From Opitutaceae bacterium (GTDB lineage: Bacteria > Verrucomicrobiota > Verrucomicrobiia > Opitutales > Opitutaceae), in assembly GCA_016711225.1 (NCBI GenBank), contig JADJTK010000024.1, positions 1 through 64,000 on the forward strand: a stretch of 64,000 nucleotides of DNA. Direction: 5' to 3'. Position numbers and translations under genes: made by a program. This document shows positions 40,803-50,639 of the stretch, one piece after another; the first letter of the stretch is position 1; each line of letters starts with the position of its first letter. Below the pieces are notes generated by a model that did not search any database, was not told the DNA's origin, and saw nothing but the letters and a program-made list of their open reading frames with translations.

Positions 40803-41744
40803 GTGGTTTTCCTCGCTCTCGCCGTCCTGCTCTTCGCGCCCTTCGCGCGCGCCGAGGAGAAGCCGTTCCTCACTGTCGGTCCCGCCGCCGGCGCCGACTA
40901 CCGCACCGTGCAGGAGGCGATCGATGCAGTGCCCGCCGACAACGCCGTGCCCAAGGTCATCCAGCTCCAGCCCGGCCTGTATTTCGGGCACACTGTGCTC
41001 GACAAGCCCTTCGTCACTCTGCGCGGTTCCGGTCCGGTTTCGCTTCTCACCTACAACCTCGGCCAGGCCATTCCCGGGGCCGACGGCCAGGAGATCACCT
41101 GGCGCGGCGCGGCGGCGTTGCACCTCACTCCGGCGGCGCACGACGCCGTGATCGAGGCCCTCACCCTCGAGAACACCTTTGGCAAGGGCATGCAGGCCCA
41201 GGCCTGCTCGGTCGAGGCCGACCGGGTGGTGTTCCGCCGCTGCCGTATCCTCGGATGGCAGGATACGATCCGGCTCGAGACGGGCCGCCAACTCTTCGAC
41301 CGGTGTTATATCTCAGGACATGTTGATTTCATCTACGGCGGCGCCACGGCGTTCTTCGAGGCGTGCGAGATCCATTGCCGCGACCAGGGCTACATCACCG
41401 CACCCGCGACTCCTGCCGGCCGCACCGGCCTGGTGTTTGCGGACTGCCGTATCACCTTCCCGTATGGCAGCCCGCCCACCTACCTCGGCCGCCCGTGGCG
41501 CGAATCGCCGCAGGCCGTCTTTATCCGCTGCGAGCTCGGCGCGGGGGTGAAGGCCGAGGGTTGGAAGGATTGGCGAGTGGAGGCGCCCCTCGTCCGCTTC
41601 GCCGAATACCAGAGCCGCGGCCCCGGGGCGGAGAAGCCCGCGCGCGTCGCCTGGGCCACCTTTGCCTCCGAGCCCGCGCCCGCCGCCTTCGAGCGTTCCG
41701 CCGTCCTCGGCGACTGGACGCCTCCGGCCGTGGCCCAACCATGA
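40803..41744 (+). CDS. Pectinesterase (CE8)
   Basis: The protein demethylates homogalacturonan so that lyases and hydrolases can act. CE8 motifs are present: QPGLYFGH, QAQAC, GWQDTI, GHVDFIYGGATAFFE (catalytic Asps) and YLGRPWR. I chose GTG 40803, which gives a signal peptide (VVFLALAVLLFAPFARAEE) and 313 residues. The open frame goes further up, but that part is palindromic repeat DNA (40672-40781) that seems to have replaced the normal start region. Confidence 0.88.
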   Translation: MVFLALAVLLFAPFARAEEKPFLTVGPAAGADYRTVQEAIDAVPADNAVPKVIQLQPGLYFGHTVLDKPFVTLRGSGPVSLLTYNLGQAIPGADGQEITWRGAAALHLTPAAHDAVIEALTLENTFGKGMQAQACSVEADRVVFRRCRILGWQDTIRLETGRQLFDRCYISGHVDFIYGGATAFFEACEIHCRDQGYITAPATPAGRTGLVFADCRITFPYGSPPTYLGRPWRESPQAVFIRCELGAGVKAEGWKDWRVEAPLVRFAEYQSRGPGAEKPARVAWATFASEPAPAAFERSAVLGDWTPPAVAQP

Positions 41745-41762
41745 ACAGCGCACTCATGCCTC

Positions 41763-41880
41763 GTAGGACCGGTCTCCGACCGGTCGCCCTGGACTCTACC
41801 CAACCCCCTCCACCCGTGCCACTCCCCCACACCCAACGATCTGTCGACGCCGCTCGCGGCCGGTCGGAGACCGGCCCTAC
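41763..41880. repeat. REP pair (GTAGG...GGTCGCC / GG...CCCTAC)
   Basis: GTAGGACCGGTCTCCGACCG... (41763-41788) and its inverted counterpart GGCCGGTCGGAGACCGGC+CCTAC (41858-41880) stand 70 bp apart, between pectinesterase and the GH105-GH28 gene. Confidence 0.75.
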
Positions 41881-41905
41881 TGCTTTCCCGCCCGCCGGCT
41901 TGCGG

Positions 41906-44577
41906 ATGGCCGCGCTTGCCCCCGAGCGGGTTGGTACTCTCGTCTGCCGTCGCCACCCGTTCTTCACTACGCTGTTGGTCCTCGCCTGCGCCACCCTCGC
42001 TGCGGCTTCCTCGCCCGCCGTCGATTCCGTTCCGACCTTTGGCGACGCCACGCCGCTGGAATGGTCCAGCCGGCTCGCGCGTTCCGAGCTCGCCCGCCAG
42101 GGCGGTGCGCTGGAGCGGGTGGGGCGCCCAAGGCCCGCTGGGACTATACCTCCGGGCTCTTCGCCCATTCGCTCCAGCAGCTTTCCGCGCGCGGGGGCGA
42201 CGCCTCCTTTGGCGAAGCGGGCAACCGTATCGTCGAGTCCTACATCGGCGCCGATGGCACGATCGCGACCTACCAGATCGAGGATTACAACATCGACATG
42301 GTTACTCCCGGTCGCGCCCTGCTCACCGTTTACGAGCAGAAGCCCGAGGAGCGCTCCCGGATCGCGCTGGCCACGTTGCGCCAGCAACTCGCCCACCAGC
42401 CGCGCACCAGCGAGGGCGGTTTCTGGCACAAGCTGCGTTATCCGCACCAGATGTGGCTCGACGGACTCTACATGGGGTCGCCGTTTCTCGCCCATTACGG
42501 GAAGGTCTTCGGCGAGCCCGCCGCCTTTAACGATGTGGCCAAACAGATCCTTCTGATCGACGCCCATCTCTACGACGCCAAGACGGGCCTCTATTACCAT
42601 GCCTGGGACGAGGCCCGGAAACAGAGTTGGGCCGACAAGACCACCGGCCTCTCGCCCAACTTCTGGGGACGCTCCATCGGCTGGTATGCCATGGCCATCG
42701 TCGATGTGCTCGACGACCTCCCGCCCACCCAGCCCGAGCTCGAGGAGATCAACGCTGTGCTGCGCCGGGTGGCCGACGGCATCGTACGTTGGCAGGATCC
42801 CAAGAGCGGGCTCTGGTGGCAGGTGGTCGACCAGGGCGCGCGCGAAGGCAATTACCTCGAGGCGACCGCCTCTAGCATGTTCGTCTACTCCCTGGCCAAG
42901 GCCATCAACCGCGGCTACCTGCCGCGGGAGAAATATCTACCGGTCGTTCGCCGCGGCTATGAAGGGATCATCCGTGAGCTGATGCGCACCGATACCGATG
43001 GCCGCGTGAGTCTCACGCGTTGCTGCTCGGTGGCCGGTCTCGGTTTCACCAATGCCGCTGGCCGCGCCCGTGATGGAAGTTTTGAGTACTACATCAGCGA
43101 GCCGGTCATCGACAACGATCTCAAGGGCGTGGGGCCGTTCATCCTCGCCGGTCTGGAGATGCAGCAACTGCTCTCGACCACGGCCTCCTCCGTCGTGCGC
43201 GGTTGGGGCGATGTCGGCGCGATCCTCGCACGCATCAAGGATCCGGTCTTCCCCGCCCGCGACTTCGCGATCACCGATTTCGGCGCGAAGCCCGGCGCGG
43301 ATGCCTCCGGCGCGATCCGCTCTGCTATTGCCGCCTGCAACAAGGCTGGCGGCGGCCGGGTGGTCGTGCCGGCCGGTGAGTGGCTGACCGGTGCTGTCCA
43401 CTTGCTGAGCAACGTCAACCTGCACGTCAGCAAGGGTGCCACCCTCCGCTTCAAAACTGACCCCGAGGCGTATCTGCCCGCGGTCTTCACCCGCTGGGAA
43501 GGCATGGAGTGCTACAACTACTCGCCGCTCATCTACGCCTTCGAGCAGACCGATATCGCCGTCACCGGCGAGGGCACCCTCGACGGCGCCGCCGACTGGG
43601 ACAACTGGTGGAGCTGGAACAAGAAGCGCTGGGACCGGGCTTCCAAGGAGGAGCAGGAGAGCCGCGATCCGCGGTCGTTCATCCAGACGGGGGAGCCGCA
43701 GCAGCGGGTCGCCCGTAACCACCTGTTCGATCTCGCCGAGCGCGGCGTCCCTGTGACCGAGCGCCGGTTCGGGGCGGGCGATTTCCTGCGGCCCAACTTC
43801 ATCCAGCCGTACCGCTGCCGGAACGTGCTCATCGAGGGCGTCACCATTCTCCGTTCACCGATGTGGGAGGTGCATCCCGTGTTGTGCACCAACGTCACCG
43901 TGCGCGGCGTGACCGTCTCCACCCATGGCCCGAACAACGACGGCTGCGACCCCGAGTCCTGCCGCGATGTGCTCATCGAGAACTGCATCTTCGACACCGG
44001 CGATGACTGCATCGCCATCAAGTCGGGTCGAAACAACGACGGCCGCCGCCTCGCGGTGCCCGCCGAGAACCACATCGTGCGCGGCTGCACGATGAAGGAC
44101 GGCCACGGCGGCGTGGTGATCGGCAGCGAGATCTCCGGCGGGTATCGGAATCTCTTCGTCGAAGACTGCACGATGGACAGCCCCAACCTCGATCGCGCCC
44201 TGCGGCTCAAGACCAACGCCAGCCGCGGTGGCATTATCGAGAACATCTTCTTTCGCAACGTGACGGTCGGCCGCGTGGCCGAGGCGGTGCTCACTATCGA
44301 CCTGCTCTACGAGGAGGGCGCGAAGGGCGCCTTTCCGCCGACGGTGCGCAATATCTTCATCGAGAACGTCACCAGCAGCGCCAGCCCGCGCGTGCTCTAT
44401 GTGCGCGGTTTCCCCGGGGCGACCATCGACAATATCCGCTTCGCTGATTGCACGTTCCGCGGCGTGACCAAGACTGAGGTTCTTTCTGGTGCCGGCACCG
44501 TGATCTTCCGCAATGTCACCATCGAGCCCGCCCAGAAACCCGCGGCCCTCAACTCCGTGGCCCCGATCTCCCCCTGA
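41906..44577 (+). CDS. GH105-GH28 fusion, frameshift near the N-terminus
   Basis: The main frame (from about 42130 to 44577, over 800 codons) joins two enzymes. An unsaturated rhamnogalacturonyl/uronyl hydrolase domain GH105 comes first (YPHQMWLDGLYMG, NFWGRSIGWYAMA), then a polygalacturonase GH28 (NNDGCDPESC, TGDDCIAIKSG, DGHGGVVIGSE, RALRLKT). The signal peptide and first residues (FFTTLLVLACATLAAASS...FGDATPLEWSSRLARSELARQGG) lie in another frame. The switch is at about 42115-42130 in a GGTGGGGCGCCC run, so one indel or error separates them. ATG 41906 is the only start before the signal peptide and is partly repeat-derived. Together the domains would trim pectin from the chain and its unsaturated ends. 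Confidence 0.85.
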
Positions 44578-44633
44578 ACCGCCGCCGGCGCTCTGATCCC
44601 CTTCAACCACAGACCCCAAATACCCACCATCCG

Positions 44634-46040
44634 ATGAGCAAGTTTGCCGACATCAATGAAAAGATCGGGCACTACCGCTGGACGATCTGCGCCCTGGTTT
44701 TCTTCGCGACGACCATCAATTACCTCGATCGCAACGTTCTCGGTCTGCTCAAGCAGACGCTCTCCGCCGCCGGCGTGTTCGGCGCGGACAAGGCGGATCA
44801 GGAGCTTAACTACTCGACGGTCGTCATCTGTTTCCAGCTCGCCTACGCCATCGGCATGCTGGCAGCCGGCCGCCTGATCGATCGGGTCGGCACCAAGTCC
44901 GGATACGCCTATTCGCTCATCGGCTGGAGCGTGGCCGCTATCGGCCACGCCTTCGGTCACCACACCTGGAGCTTCGGCTTCTGGCGCGCCGCGCTCGGTC
45001 TCGCCGAGGCGGGCAACTTCCCGGCGGCCAACAAGACCATGGCCGAGTGGTTCCCCAAGAAGGAGCGCGCCTTTGCCACTGGTCTCTACAACTCCGGGGC
45101 CAACGTGGGGGCGATCGTTGCCCCGCTCTGCGTGCCCTTCATCGCCAAGGCCTGGGGCTGGGAATGGGCCTTCATCCTCACCGGTGCCGTGGGTCTGCTT
45201 TGGTTGTTCTTCTGGTACGCTATGTATGCTTCGCCCGAAGATAAGCTGAAGAGCGGCCACCTCGGCCAGGCCGAGTACGACTACATCCATAGCGACAAGG
45301 ACGAGCAGGCCGCGGCCAAGGCCGACACCACCGGCGCCCGGGTTTCCTGGGGCAAGCTGCTGACCTTCCGCCAGACCTGGGCTTTCTTCTTCGGTAAGTT
45401 CCTCACCGATCCGATTTGGTGGTTCTTCCTCTTCTGGTTGCCGGGTTTTCTCGGTGGGGAGAACGCCCGTAAGATCGCCGACTTCAAGGCCGCCAACCCC
45501 GGCTTCACTGGGCTCGATGCCGACATCCCGGGCATCATCAGCTGGCCCTTCGCCGTCGCGGTCGTCTACACTGTGTCCACCTTCGGCTCGATCTTTGGCG
45601 GATGGCTCCCAAAATATTTCATGAACGGCGGCATGAACGCCAACAAGGCCCGGAAGCTCGCGATGTTCATCTTTGCGCTCTTCCCGCTCGCGGTGCTTCT
45701 CGCCTCCCGGCTGGGCGAGATCAACACGTGGCTGGCTGTCGCCACGATCTCGATCGCCTGTGCTGCGCACCAAGCTTGGTCGGCCAACATCTTCACCACC
45801 GTCTCCGACATGTTTCCCAAGAAGGCCGTCGCCTCGGTCACCGGGATTGGTGGCATGGCGGGCGCTCTCGGCGGTATTCTAATTGCCCGCGCGGCCGGCA
45901 AGCTGCTCGCTCATTATACTGCGCTGGGCAAGGTGGAGCTGGGCTACGGGATCATGTTCATCATCTGCGGTTCCGCCTACCTGCTCGCCTGGGTCATCAT
46001 GCACCTGCTTGTGCCAAAGTTTAAGCAGATCGAACTCTGA
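44634..46040 (+). CDS. exuT: MFS hexuronate transporter, ExuT-like
   Basis: The 468-residue protein has about 12 membrane helices. It carries the anion:cation symporter (ACS) signatures: TTINYLDRNVLGLL, LAEAGNFPAANKTMAEWFPKKERAFATGLYNSGANVGAI, and DPIWWFFLFWLPGFL. ExuT-type proteins import galacturonate/glucuronate with protons. It lies between the polysaccharide hydrolase and the pectate lyase, supporting this substrate. A hydrophilic central loop of about 50 residues separates helices 6 and 7. Confidence 0.88.
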   Translation: MSKFADINEKIGHYRWTICALVFFATTINYLDRNVLGLLKQTLSAAGVFGADKADQELNYSTVVICFQLAYAIGMLAAGRLIDRVGTKSGYAYSLIGWSVAAIGHAFGHHTWSFGFWRAALGLAEAGNFPAANKTMAEWFPKKERAFATGLYNSGANVGAIVAPLCVPFIAKAWGWEWAFILTGAVGLLWLFFWYAMYASPEDKLKSGHLGQAEYDYIHSDKDEQAAAKADTTGARVSWGKLLTFRQTWAFFFGKFLTDPIWWFFLFWLPGFLGGENARKIADFKAANPGFTGLDADIPGIISWPFAVAVVYTVSTFGSIFGGWLPKYFMNGGMNANKARKLAMFIFALFPLAVLLASRLGEINTWLAVATISIACAAHQAWSANIFTTVSDMFPKKAVASVTGIGGMAGALGGILIARAAGKLLAHYTALGKVELGYGIMFIICGSAYLLAWVIMHLLVPKFKQIEL

Positions 46041-46049
46041 GGGCTGAAT

Positions 46050-47126
46050 ATGATCCGCATGCTGGCGCTGGTTTCGATGCTGCTGTTGTCGACCCTCGGG
46101 GCGGGGGCCGCGGCGGTGGGCTGGCGGGAGATCAATCGCCAGCCCGCGGAGTGGTATGCTGGCGACGAGGCGCGCGCCATCGCCGCCGCCGTGCGGCAGT
46201 ACCAGACCGAGTCCGGGGGATGGTCGAAGAATCAGGATATGACGCAGTCGCCCACGGCCGAGTTTTTGGCCGATACCTCCTTCGACCATCGCCATCCCAC
46301 GATCGACAACGGCGCCACGTATACGCAGATCCGGTTTCTCGCCCGGGTGGCGGCCGCGGGGGACGAGACCAGCCGCACCGCCGTGGTGCGGGGCCTCAAG
46401 TATTTGCTCTCCGCGCAGTACAAGAACGGGGGCTGGCCCCAGTACTACCCGCTGCTTCCCGGCTATTTCACCCACATCACCTTCAACGACGACGCGATGG
46501 TGAATGTGCTGCAGCTCTTGCGCGAGGTCGCCGCCGGCCAGGAGCCCTTTGCCTGGATTGAGGAGAAGCTGCGCACCCGCGCCGCCGCCGCCGTCGAGAA
46601 GGGCCTCGCCTGTATCCTTCGTTGCCAGATCGTCGTCGCCGGTAAGCGGACCGCCTGGTGCGCGCAGCACGACGAAGTTACCTTCGAGCCGGTGCCGGCG
46701 CGCGCCTACGAGCACACGTCGCTCTCGGGCAGCGAGACGGTCGGGATCGTCCGCTTCCTCATGGGCGTGGACCGCCCTTCGCCGGAGATCATCGCTGCAA
46801 TCCAGGGAGCGGTGACGTGGCTGGAGCAGGCCAAGCTTACGGGTATCCGCCTTGATCAGCCGTCCGCGCCCGAGCTGCCGCACAAGCATGACCGGGTCGT
46901 CGTGGCCGATCCGAGCGCACCTCCGCTCTGGGCCCGGTTTTACGAGATCGGCACCAACCGTCCCATCTTTGGCGGGCGCGACACGGTGATCCGTTACAGC
47001 TTAGCCGAGGTCGAACCGGAGCGCCGGGGCGGCTACCGCTGGTATATCGACGAACCGCTACAGCTCATCGAACGCGATTATCCCCGCTGGGCCAAGAAGT
47101 GGGGAGTGGTCCTGGAGAAGCCGTGA
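46050..47126 (+). CDS. pelA: Pectate lyase, PL10
   Basis: The 358-residue protein has a signal peptide (about 1-23) and PL10/PelA blocks: SGGWSKNQDM, FDHRHPTIDNGATYTQIRFLARV, KNGGWPQYYPLLPGYFTHITFNDDAMVNVL, RTAWCAQHDEVTFEPVPARAYEHTSLSG. It cleaves demethylated polygalacturonate by beta-elimination, giving the unsaturated products handled by GH105 and KduI. It starts 9 bp after exuT. Its TGA shares one base with the next ATG. Confidence 0.92.
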   Translation: MIRMLALVSMLLLSTLGAGAAAVGWREINRQPAEWYAGDEARAIAAAVRQYQTESGGWSKNQDMTQSPTAEFLADTSFDHRHPTIDNGATYTQIRFLARVAAAGDETSRTAVVRGLKYLLSAQYKNGGWPQYYPLLPGYFTHITFNDDAMVNVLQLLREVAAGQEPFAWIEEKLRTRAAAAVEKGLACILRCQIVVAGKRTAWCAQHDEVTFEPVPARAYEHTSLSGSETVGIVRFLMGVDRPSPEIIAAIQGAVTWLEQAKLTGIRLDQPSAPELPHKHDRVVVADPSAPPLWARFYEIGTNRPIFGGRDTVIRYSLAEVEPERRGGYRWYIDEPLQLIERDYPRWAKKWGVVLEKP

Positions 47127-48898
47127 TGATTTGTCGGCGCCACAGTCGGAGCGCGGGAGGCTGGGCGGCTTGGGGTAGGAGCCTGCTTGCAGGCGATCTT
47201 GCGCCCGGATCGCCTGCAAGCAGGCTCCTACAACAGGCATCGTCGCTCGGCATTGCCGCGCTTACTCTTGTGGCCGCCACGCTCGCTTCGGCCGCCGATT
47301 TCACCCGTGAGTCTGCGCTCGCGGGCCTGCGCGCCACGTATCCTGCGGCTACTCTCCCGGCCGATGACCTGCCCTCCGGTCTTCTCGCCGAGGAGAACCT
47401 CGTCTACGCCGAAGCCTCCGGCCAATCGCTTGCACTCGACCTGTATCGCCCGGCCGCTGGCGGCCCGCATCCCGCTGTGCTCATCGTGCACGGTGGCGGG
47501 TGGGATTCCGGCGAGCGCACCATGGAGCGCCCGCTGGCCAAGCGCCTGGCGGCGCAGGGTTTTGTGGCCGCGCCCGTCTCGTATCGGCTAGGCGAAGCCG
47601 GGCGTTTCCCCGCGGCCTTGCACGACTTGAAGGCGGCGGTGCGCTGGCTGCGTGCGCATGCTGCGGAGCACGGGATCGATCCCGCTCGCATCGCCATCCT
47701 CGGCGGCTCCGCCGGCGGCCAGTTGGCTGCGTTGCTCGGGACGAGCAACGGCGTTGCGGCTTTGGAGGGCGAAGTGGGGGAGCTGGGGGCATCGAGCGCC
47801 GTGCAGGCCGTCGTGGATATTGATGGGCTGGCCGACTTTACCGCGCCCGCCCTGGTTGCGCAGCAGGTCGCCAAGCCCAGTGCGCCCACGCGTTTCCTCG
47901 GCGGCTCGTTTGCCGAGCGCGGCGAGGTCTGGCGCGCCGCCTCGCCGCTTACGTATGTCGGCCTCGCCAGTGCGCCGATCCTCTTCCTCAACAGCACCGC
48001 GCCGACACCGCTCCTGCCCGGTCGCGAGCAGATGGCCGGGCAACTCCGCGCGCTCGGCCTCGCCGCCGAGCTGGTGGTCGTGCCCGACACCCCGCACCCG
48101 TTCTGGCTTTTCCAGCCGTGGTTTGAGCAGGTGGTGACCGCCGTCGCCGGGTTCCTGCAGCGGCAGCTTCCCGCCGCAGGCCCGACGCTGCACCTGGCCG
48201 GCGATTCGACGATGGCCGACAAGCCCAAGCTTGATTTCCCGGAACGTGGCTGGGGCCAGCTCTTCCGCCCCTTGGTCCGCCCGCCGTGGCGGGTGGTCAA
48301 CCACGCGGTAAACGGGCGTAGCACCAAATCGTTCCGCGATCTCGGCCATTGGCAACGCCTACTCAACCAGCTCCAGCCCGGCGATGTCGTGGTGATCCAG
48401 TTCGGCCACAACGATGCCAAGAAGGAGGATCCGCTGCGCTACTCCGATCCAGTCACTGACTACCCGGCCAATCTCCGCCGCCTTGTGCACGAGGTGCGCG
48501 AGCGCGGGGCGATGCCGGTGCTGGCCACCTCGGTCGTGCGCCGCGCCTGGGACGCGTCGGGCCAGCTTGAAGACACGCACGGCGCATACCTGACCGCGGT
48601 GCGCGCGATCGCCACTGAGGAGCAGGTACCGCTGATGGAGCTGGAGGCGCTCACGCGGCGCCTCCTCGTCGAGCTCGGGCCCGAGGCCTCGAAGACGCTC
48701 TTCGTCATCTACGCCCCCGGGGAGCACCCCGCCCTGCCCGAGGGCAAGACCGACAACACCCACTTCAACGAGACCGGCGCGCGCGCAGTGGCTGGTCTTG
48801 CTGTCGCCGAGATGAAGCGACTGCATCTCCCCCTGGCGACAGCCTTGGTCGAGCCCGCCGCCGGGCCAAGCGTTCCGTCCGACACCGCCCGTCACTGA
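47126..48898 (+). CDS. Two-domain esterase: alpha/beta hydrolase plus GDSL rhamnogalacturonan acetylesterase
   Basis: The 590-residue protein starts at ATG 47126, overlapping the pelA stop. An alpha/beta hydrolase (about 75-345) has the oxyanion HGGGWDSG and nucleophile GGSAGGQLA motifs. A GDSL/SGNH esterase of the CE12 type follows (about 350-570: LAGDSTMADK, NHAVNGRSTKSF, FGHNDAKK, DNTHFNETGA). CE12 removes acetyl from rhamnogalacturonan. The N-terminus is odd: a 57-bp REP pair (47175-47231) has inserted in frame between the signal peptide n-region (MICRRHSRSAGGWAAWG) and h-region (SLGIAALTLVAATLASA), so export may be weakened. Confidence 0.85.
   Translation: MICRRHSRSAGGWAAWGRSLLAGDLAPGSPASRLLQQASSLGIAALTLVAATLASAADFTRESALAGLRATYPAATLPADDLPSGLLAEENLVYAEASGQSLALDLYRPAAGGPHPAVLIVHGGGWDSGERTMERPLAKRLAAQGFVAAPVSYRLGEAGRFPAALHDLKAAVRWLRAHAAEHGIDPARIAILGGSAGGQLAALLGTSNGVAALEGEVGELGASSAVQAVVDIDGLADFTAPALVAQQVAKPSAPTRFLGGSFAERGEVWRAASPLTYVGLASAPILFLNSTAPTPLLPGREQMAGQLRALGLAAELVVVPDTPHPFWLFQPWFEQVVTAVAGFLQRQLPAAGPTLHLAGDSTMADKPKLDFPERGWGQLFRPLVRPPWRVVNHAVNGRSTKSFRDLGHWQRLLNQLQPGDVVVIQFGHNDAKKEDPLRYSDPVTDYPANLRRLVHEVRERGAMPVLATSVVRRAWDASGQLEDTHGAYLTAVRAIATEEQVPLMELEALTRRLLVELGPEASKTLFVIYAPGEHPALPEGKTDNTHFNETGARAVAGLAVAEMKRLHLPLATALVEPAAGPSVPSDTARH
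47175..47231. repeat. REP pair: 24-bp perfect inverted repeat, inside a coding sequence
   Basis: Arms 47175-47198 (GTAGGAGCCTGCTTGCAGGC...) and 47208-47231 are perfect reverse complements around a 9-bp spacer. Total 57 bp = 19 codons, all open. Confidence 0.9.
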
Positions 48899-48914
48899 TT
48901 TTTCCATCCCTCTC

Positions 48915-50333
48915 ATGAAACCGTTCATCCACGAAAACTTCCTCCTCCAGAGCGATGCCGCGCGCGATCTGTACCACAGCTTCGCCAAGGACGAGCCGAT
49001 CTACGATTACCACTGCCATCTGCCGCAGAAGCTCATCCTGGAGAACCACCGTTTCGCCGATCTCGCCGAGGTCTGGCTCGGTGGCGACCACTACAAGTGG
49101 CGGGCGATGCGCTCCAACGGCATCAACGAGCGCTTCATCACCGGCAACGCCACCCCGCGCGAGAAGTTCGACGCCTGGTGCGCGACTGTTCCGAACACTC
49201 TGCGCAACCCGCTCTATCATTGGTCGCACCTTGAGCTGAAGCGCTACTTCGGCCTCGATTGCCTCATCAACCCTGCCAATGCCGATCGTATCTGGCAGGT
49301 CGCCAACGAGCGCCTCGCATCGCTGCGCATTCACGACATCCTCGCGGCCGATAAAGTCGCCGTGATCTGCACCACCGACGACCCGGCCGACCCGCTCGCC
49401 ACGCACGAGCAGATTCGCCAGCTCGGGATCAAAACGCGGGTGTATCCTACTTTCCGACCGGACAAGGCCCTCATCGTCGACCAGCCCGCCGCGTTCAACA
49501 CCTGGCTGGAGAAGCTCGCCGCCGCCGCGAAGCAGCCCGTCGCCACTTTTGAGAGTTTCCTCGCCGCGCTCGACCAGCGCCACGCCGACTTCCACGCCGT
49601 GGGCGCGCGCGTCTCCGATCATGGCATGGAGCAGTGCTTCGCCGAGCCCTGCACCGCCGCCGAAGCCAAGGCGATCTTCGACTCCGCCCGCGCCGGCCAA
49701 GCCGCCAACGGGGCCCAGGTCGCGAAGTTCATCTCCTACATGATGCTCGAATTCGGCCGCTGGGACGCCAAGCGCGGCTGGACCAAGCAGCTGCACCTCG
49801 GTGCCCTACGTAACAACAACACCCGCCTGCTCTCCGCTCTCGGGCCCGACACCGGCTTCGACTCGATCGGCGACTTCCCGCAGACCGTCGCCCTCTCGCG
49901 CTACCTCAACACGCTCGATTCCACCAACGAGCTGCCGCGCACCGTGCTCTACAACCTCAACCCGGCCGACAACTACGCCTTCGCCACGATGATCGGCAAC
50001 TTCCAGGACGGCACCGTGCCGGGGAAGATTCAATACGGCAGCGGCTGGTGGTTCCTCGACCAGAAGGAGGCGATGGAGTGGCAGTTGGGTGCGCTCTCCA
50101 GCTTGGGCTTGCTTGCCCGCTTTGTCGGCATGCTCACCGACTCGCGCAGCTTCATCAGCTACGCGCGCCACGAGTATTTCCGCCGCGTGCTCTGCAACCT
50201 CCTCGGAGCCCAGATGGAGCGCGGCGAGCTGCCCAACGACCGCGAGCTCGTCGGCGGCATGGTGCGCAACATCTGCTTTGCCAACGCCCGCGAGTATTTC
50301 CGTCTCGGACTCGACCCGGCCTTTGCCGGGTAG
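48915..50333 (+). CDS. uxaC: Glucuronate/galacturonate isomerase
   Basis: The 472-residue protein converts D-glucuronate to fructuronate and D-galacturonate to tagaturonate. Family blocks include DYHCHLPQKLI (metal His), CTTDDPADPL, RPDKAL, DHGMEQCFA, KQLHLGALRNNNTR, GDFPQ and MLTDSRSFISYARHEYFRR. Start ATG 48915 is 17 bp after the esterase. Downstream steps (UxaB/UxuB, UxaA/UxuA) are not in the window. Confidence 0.95.
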   Translation: MKPFIHENFLLQSDAARDLYHSFAKDEPIYDYHCHLPQKLILENHRFADLAEVWLGGDHYKWRAMRSNGINERFITGNATPREKFDAWCATVPNTLRNPLYHWSHLELKRYFGLDCLINPANADRIWQVANERLASLRIHDILAADKVAVICTTDDPADPLATHEQIRQLGIKTRVYPTFRPDKALIVDQPAAFNTWLEKLAAAAKQPVATFESFLAALDQRHADFHAVGARVSDHGMEQCFAEPCTAAEAKAIFDSARAGQAANGAQVAKFISYMMLEFGRWDAKRGWTKQLHLGALRNNNTRLLSALGPDTGFDSIGDFPQTVALSRYLNTLDSTNELPRTVLYNLNPADNYAFATMIGNFQDGTVPGKIQYGSGWWFLDQKEAMEWQLGALSSLGLLARFVGMLTDSRSFISYARHEYFRRVLCNLLGAQMERGELPNDRELVGGMVRNICFANAREYFRLGLDPAFAG

Positions 50334-50359
50334 GGCGGGGATGGCGGCGGCTTGGTTCC

Positions 50360-50560
50360 GCTCGCGCGCAGAAGGCGCGCGAGTCGCGAGCAAGTTCGCT
50401 CCCACAATACGGAAGTGTGTCTCGCGCGGCGCGAGGCTGAGCGGCTGCGCCGTTCAGCTACGGACGAGGGCGCTTTGTGTGCGAGGCGCGCGGCGTTGCG
50501 AGTCGCGAGCAAGCTCGCTCCCACAACAAGAAAGCGGCTCGCCGGGAGGCTCGCCCTCCA
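50360..50560. repeat. REP cluster after uxaC
   Basis: GTCGCGAGCAAGTTCGCTCC+CAC and GAGTCGCGAGCAAGCTCGC+TCCCAC are inverted-type units, with a GCTGAGCGGCTGCGCCGTTCAGC+TACG palindrome between them. A GGGAGGCTCGCCCTCC palindrome follows. The 300-bp gap holds no gene. Confidence 0.65.
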
Positions 50561-50639
50561 TACCGCCTGCTGCCGGATTTTCGTTGGCGCGGGGCGGAGG
50601 CGGAGATTGGCTTCGGCGTCGCAGCGACGTCTTACCCCG

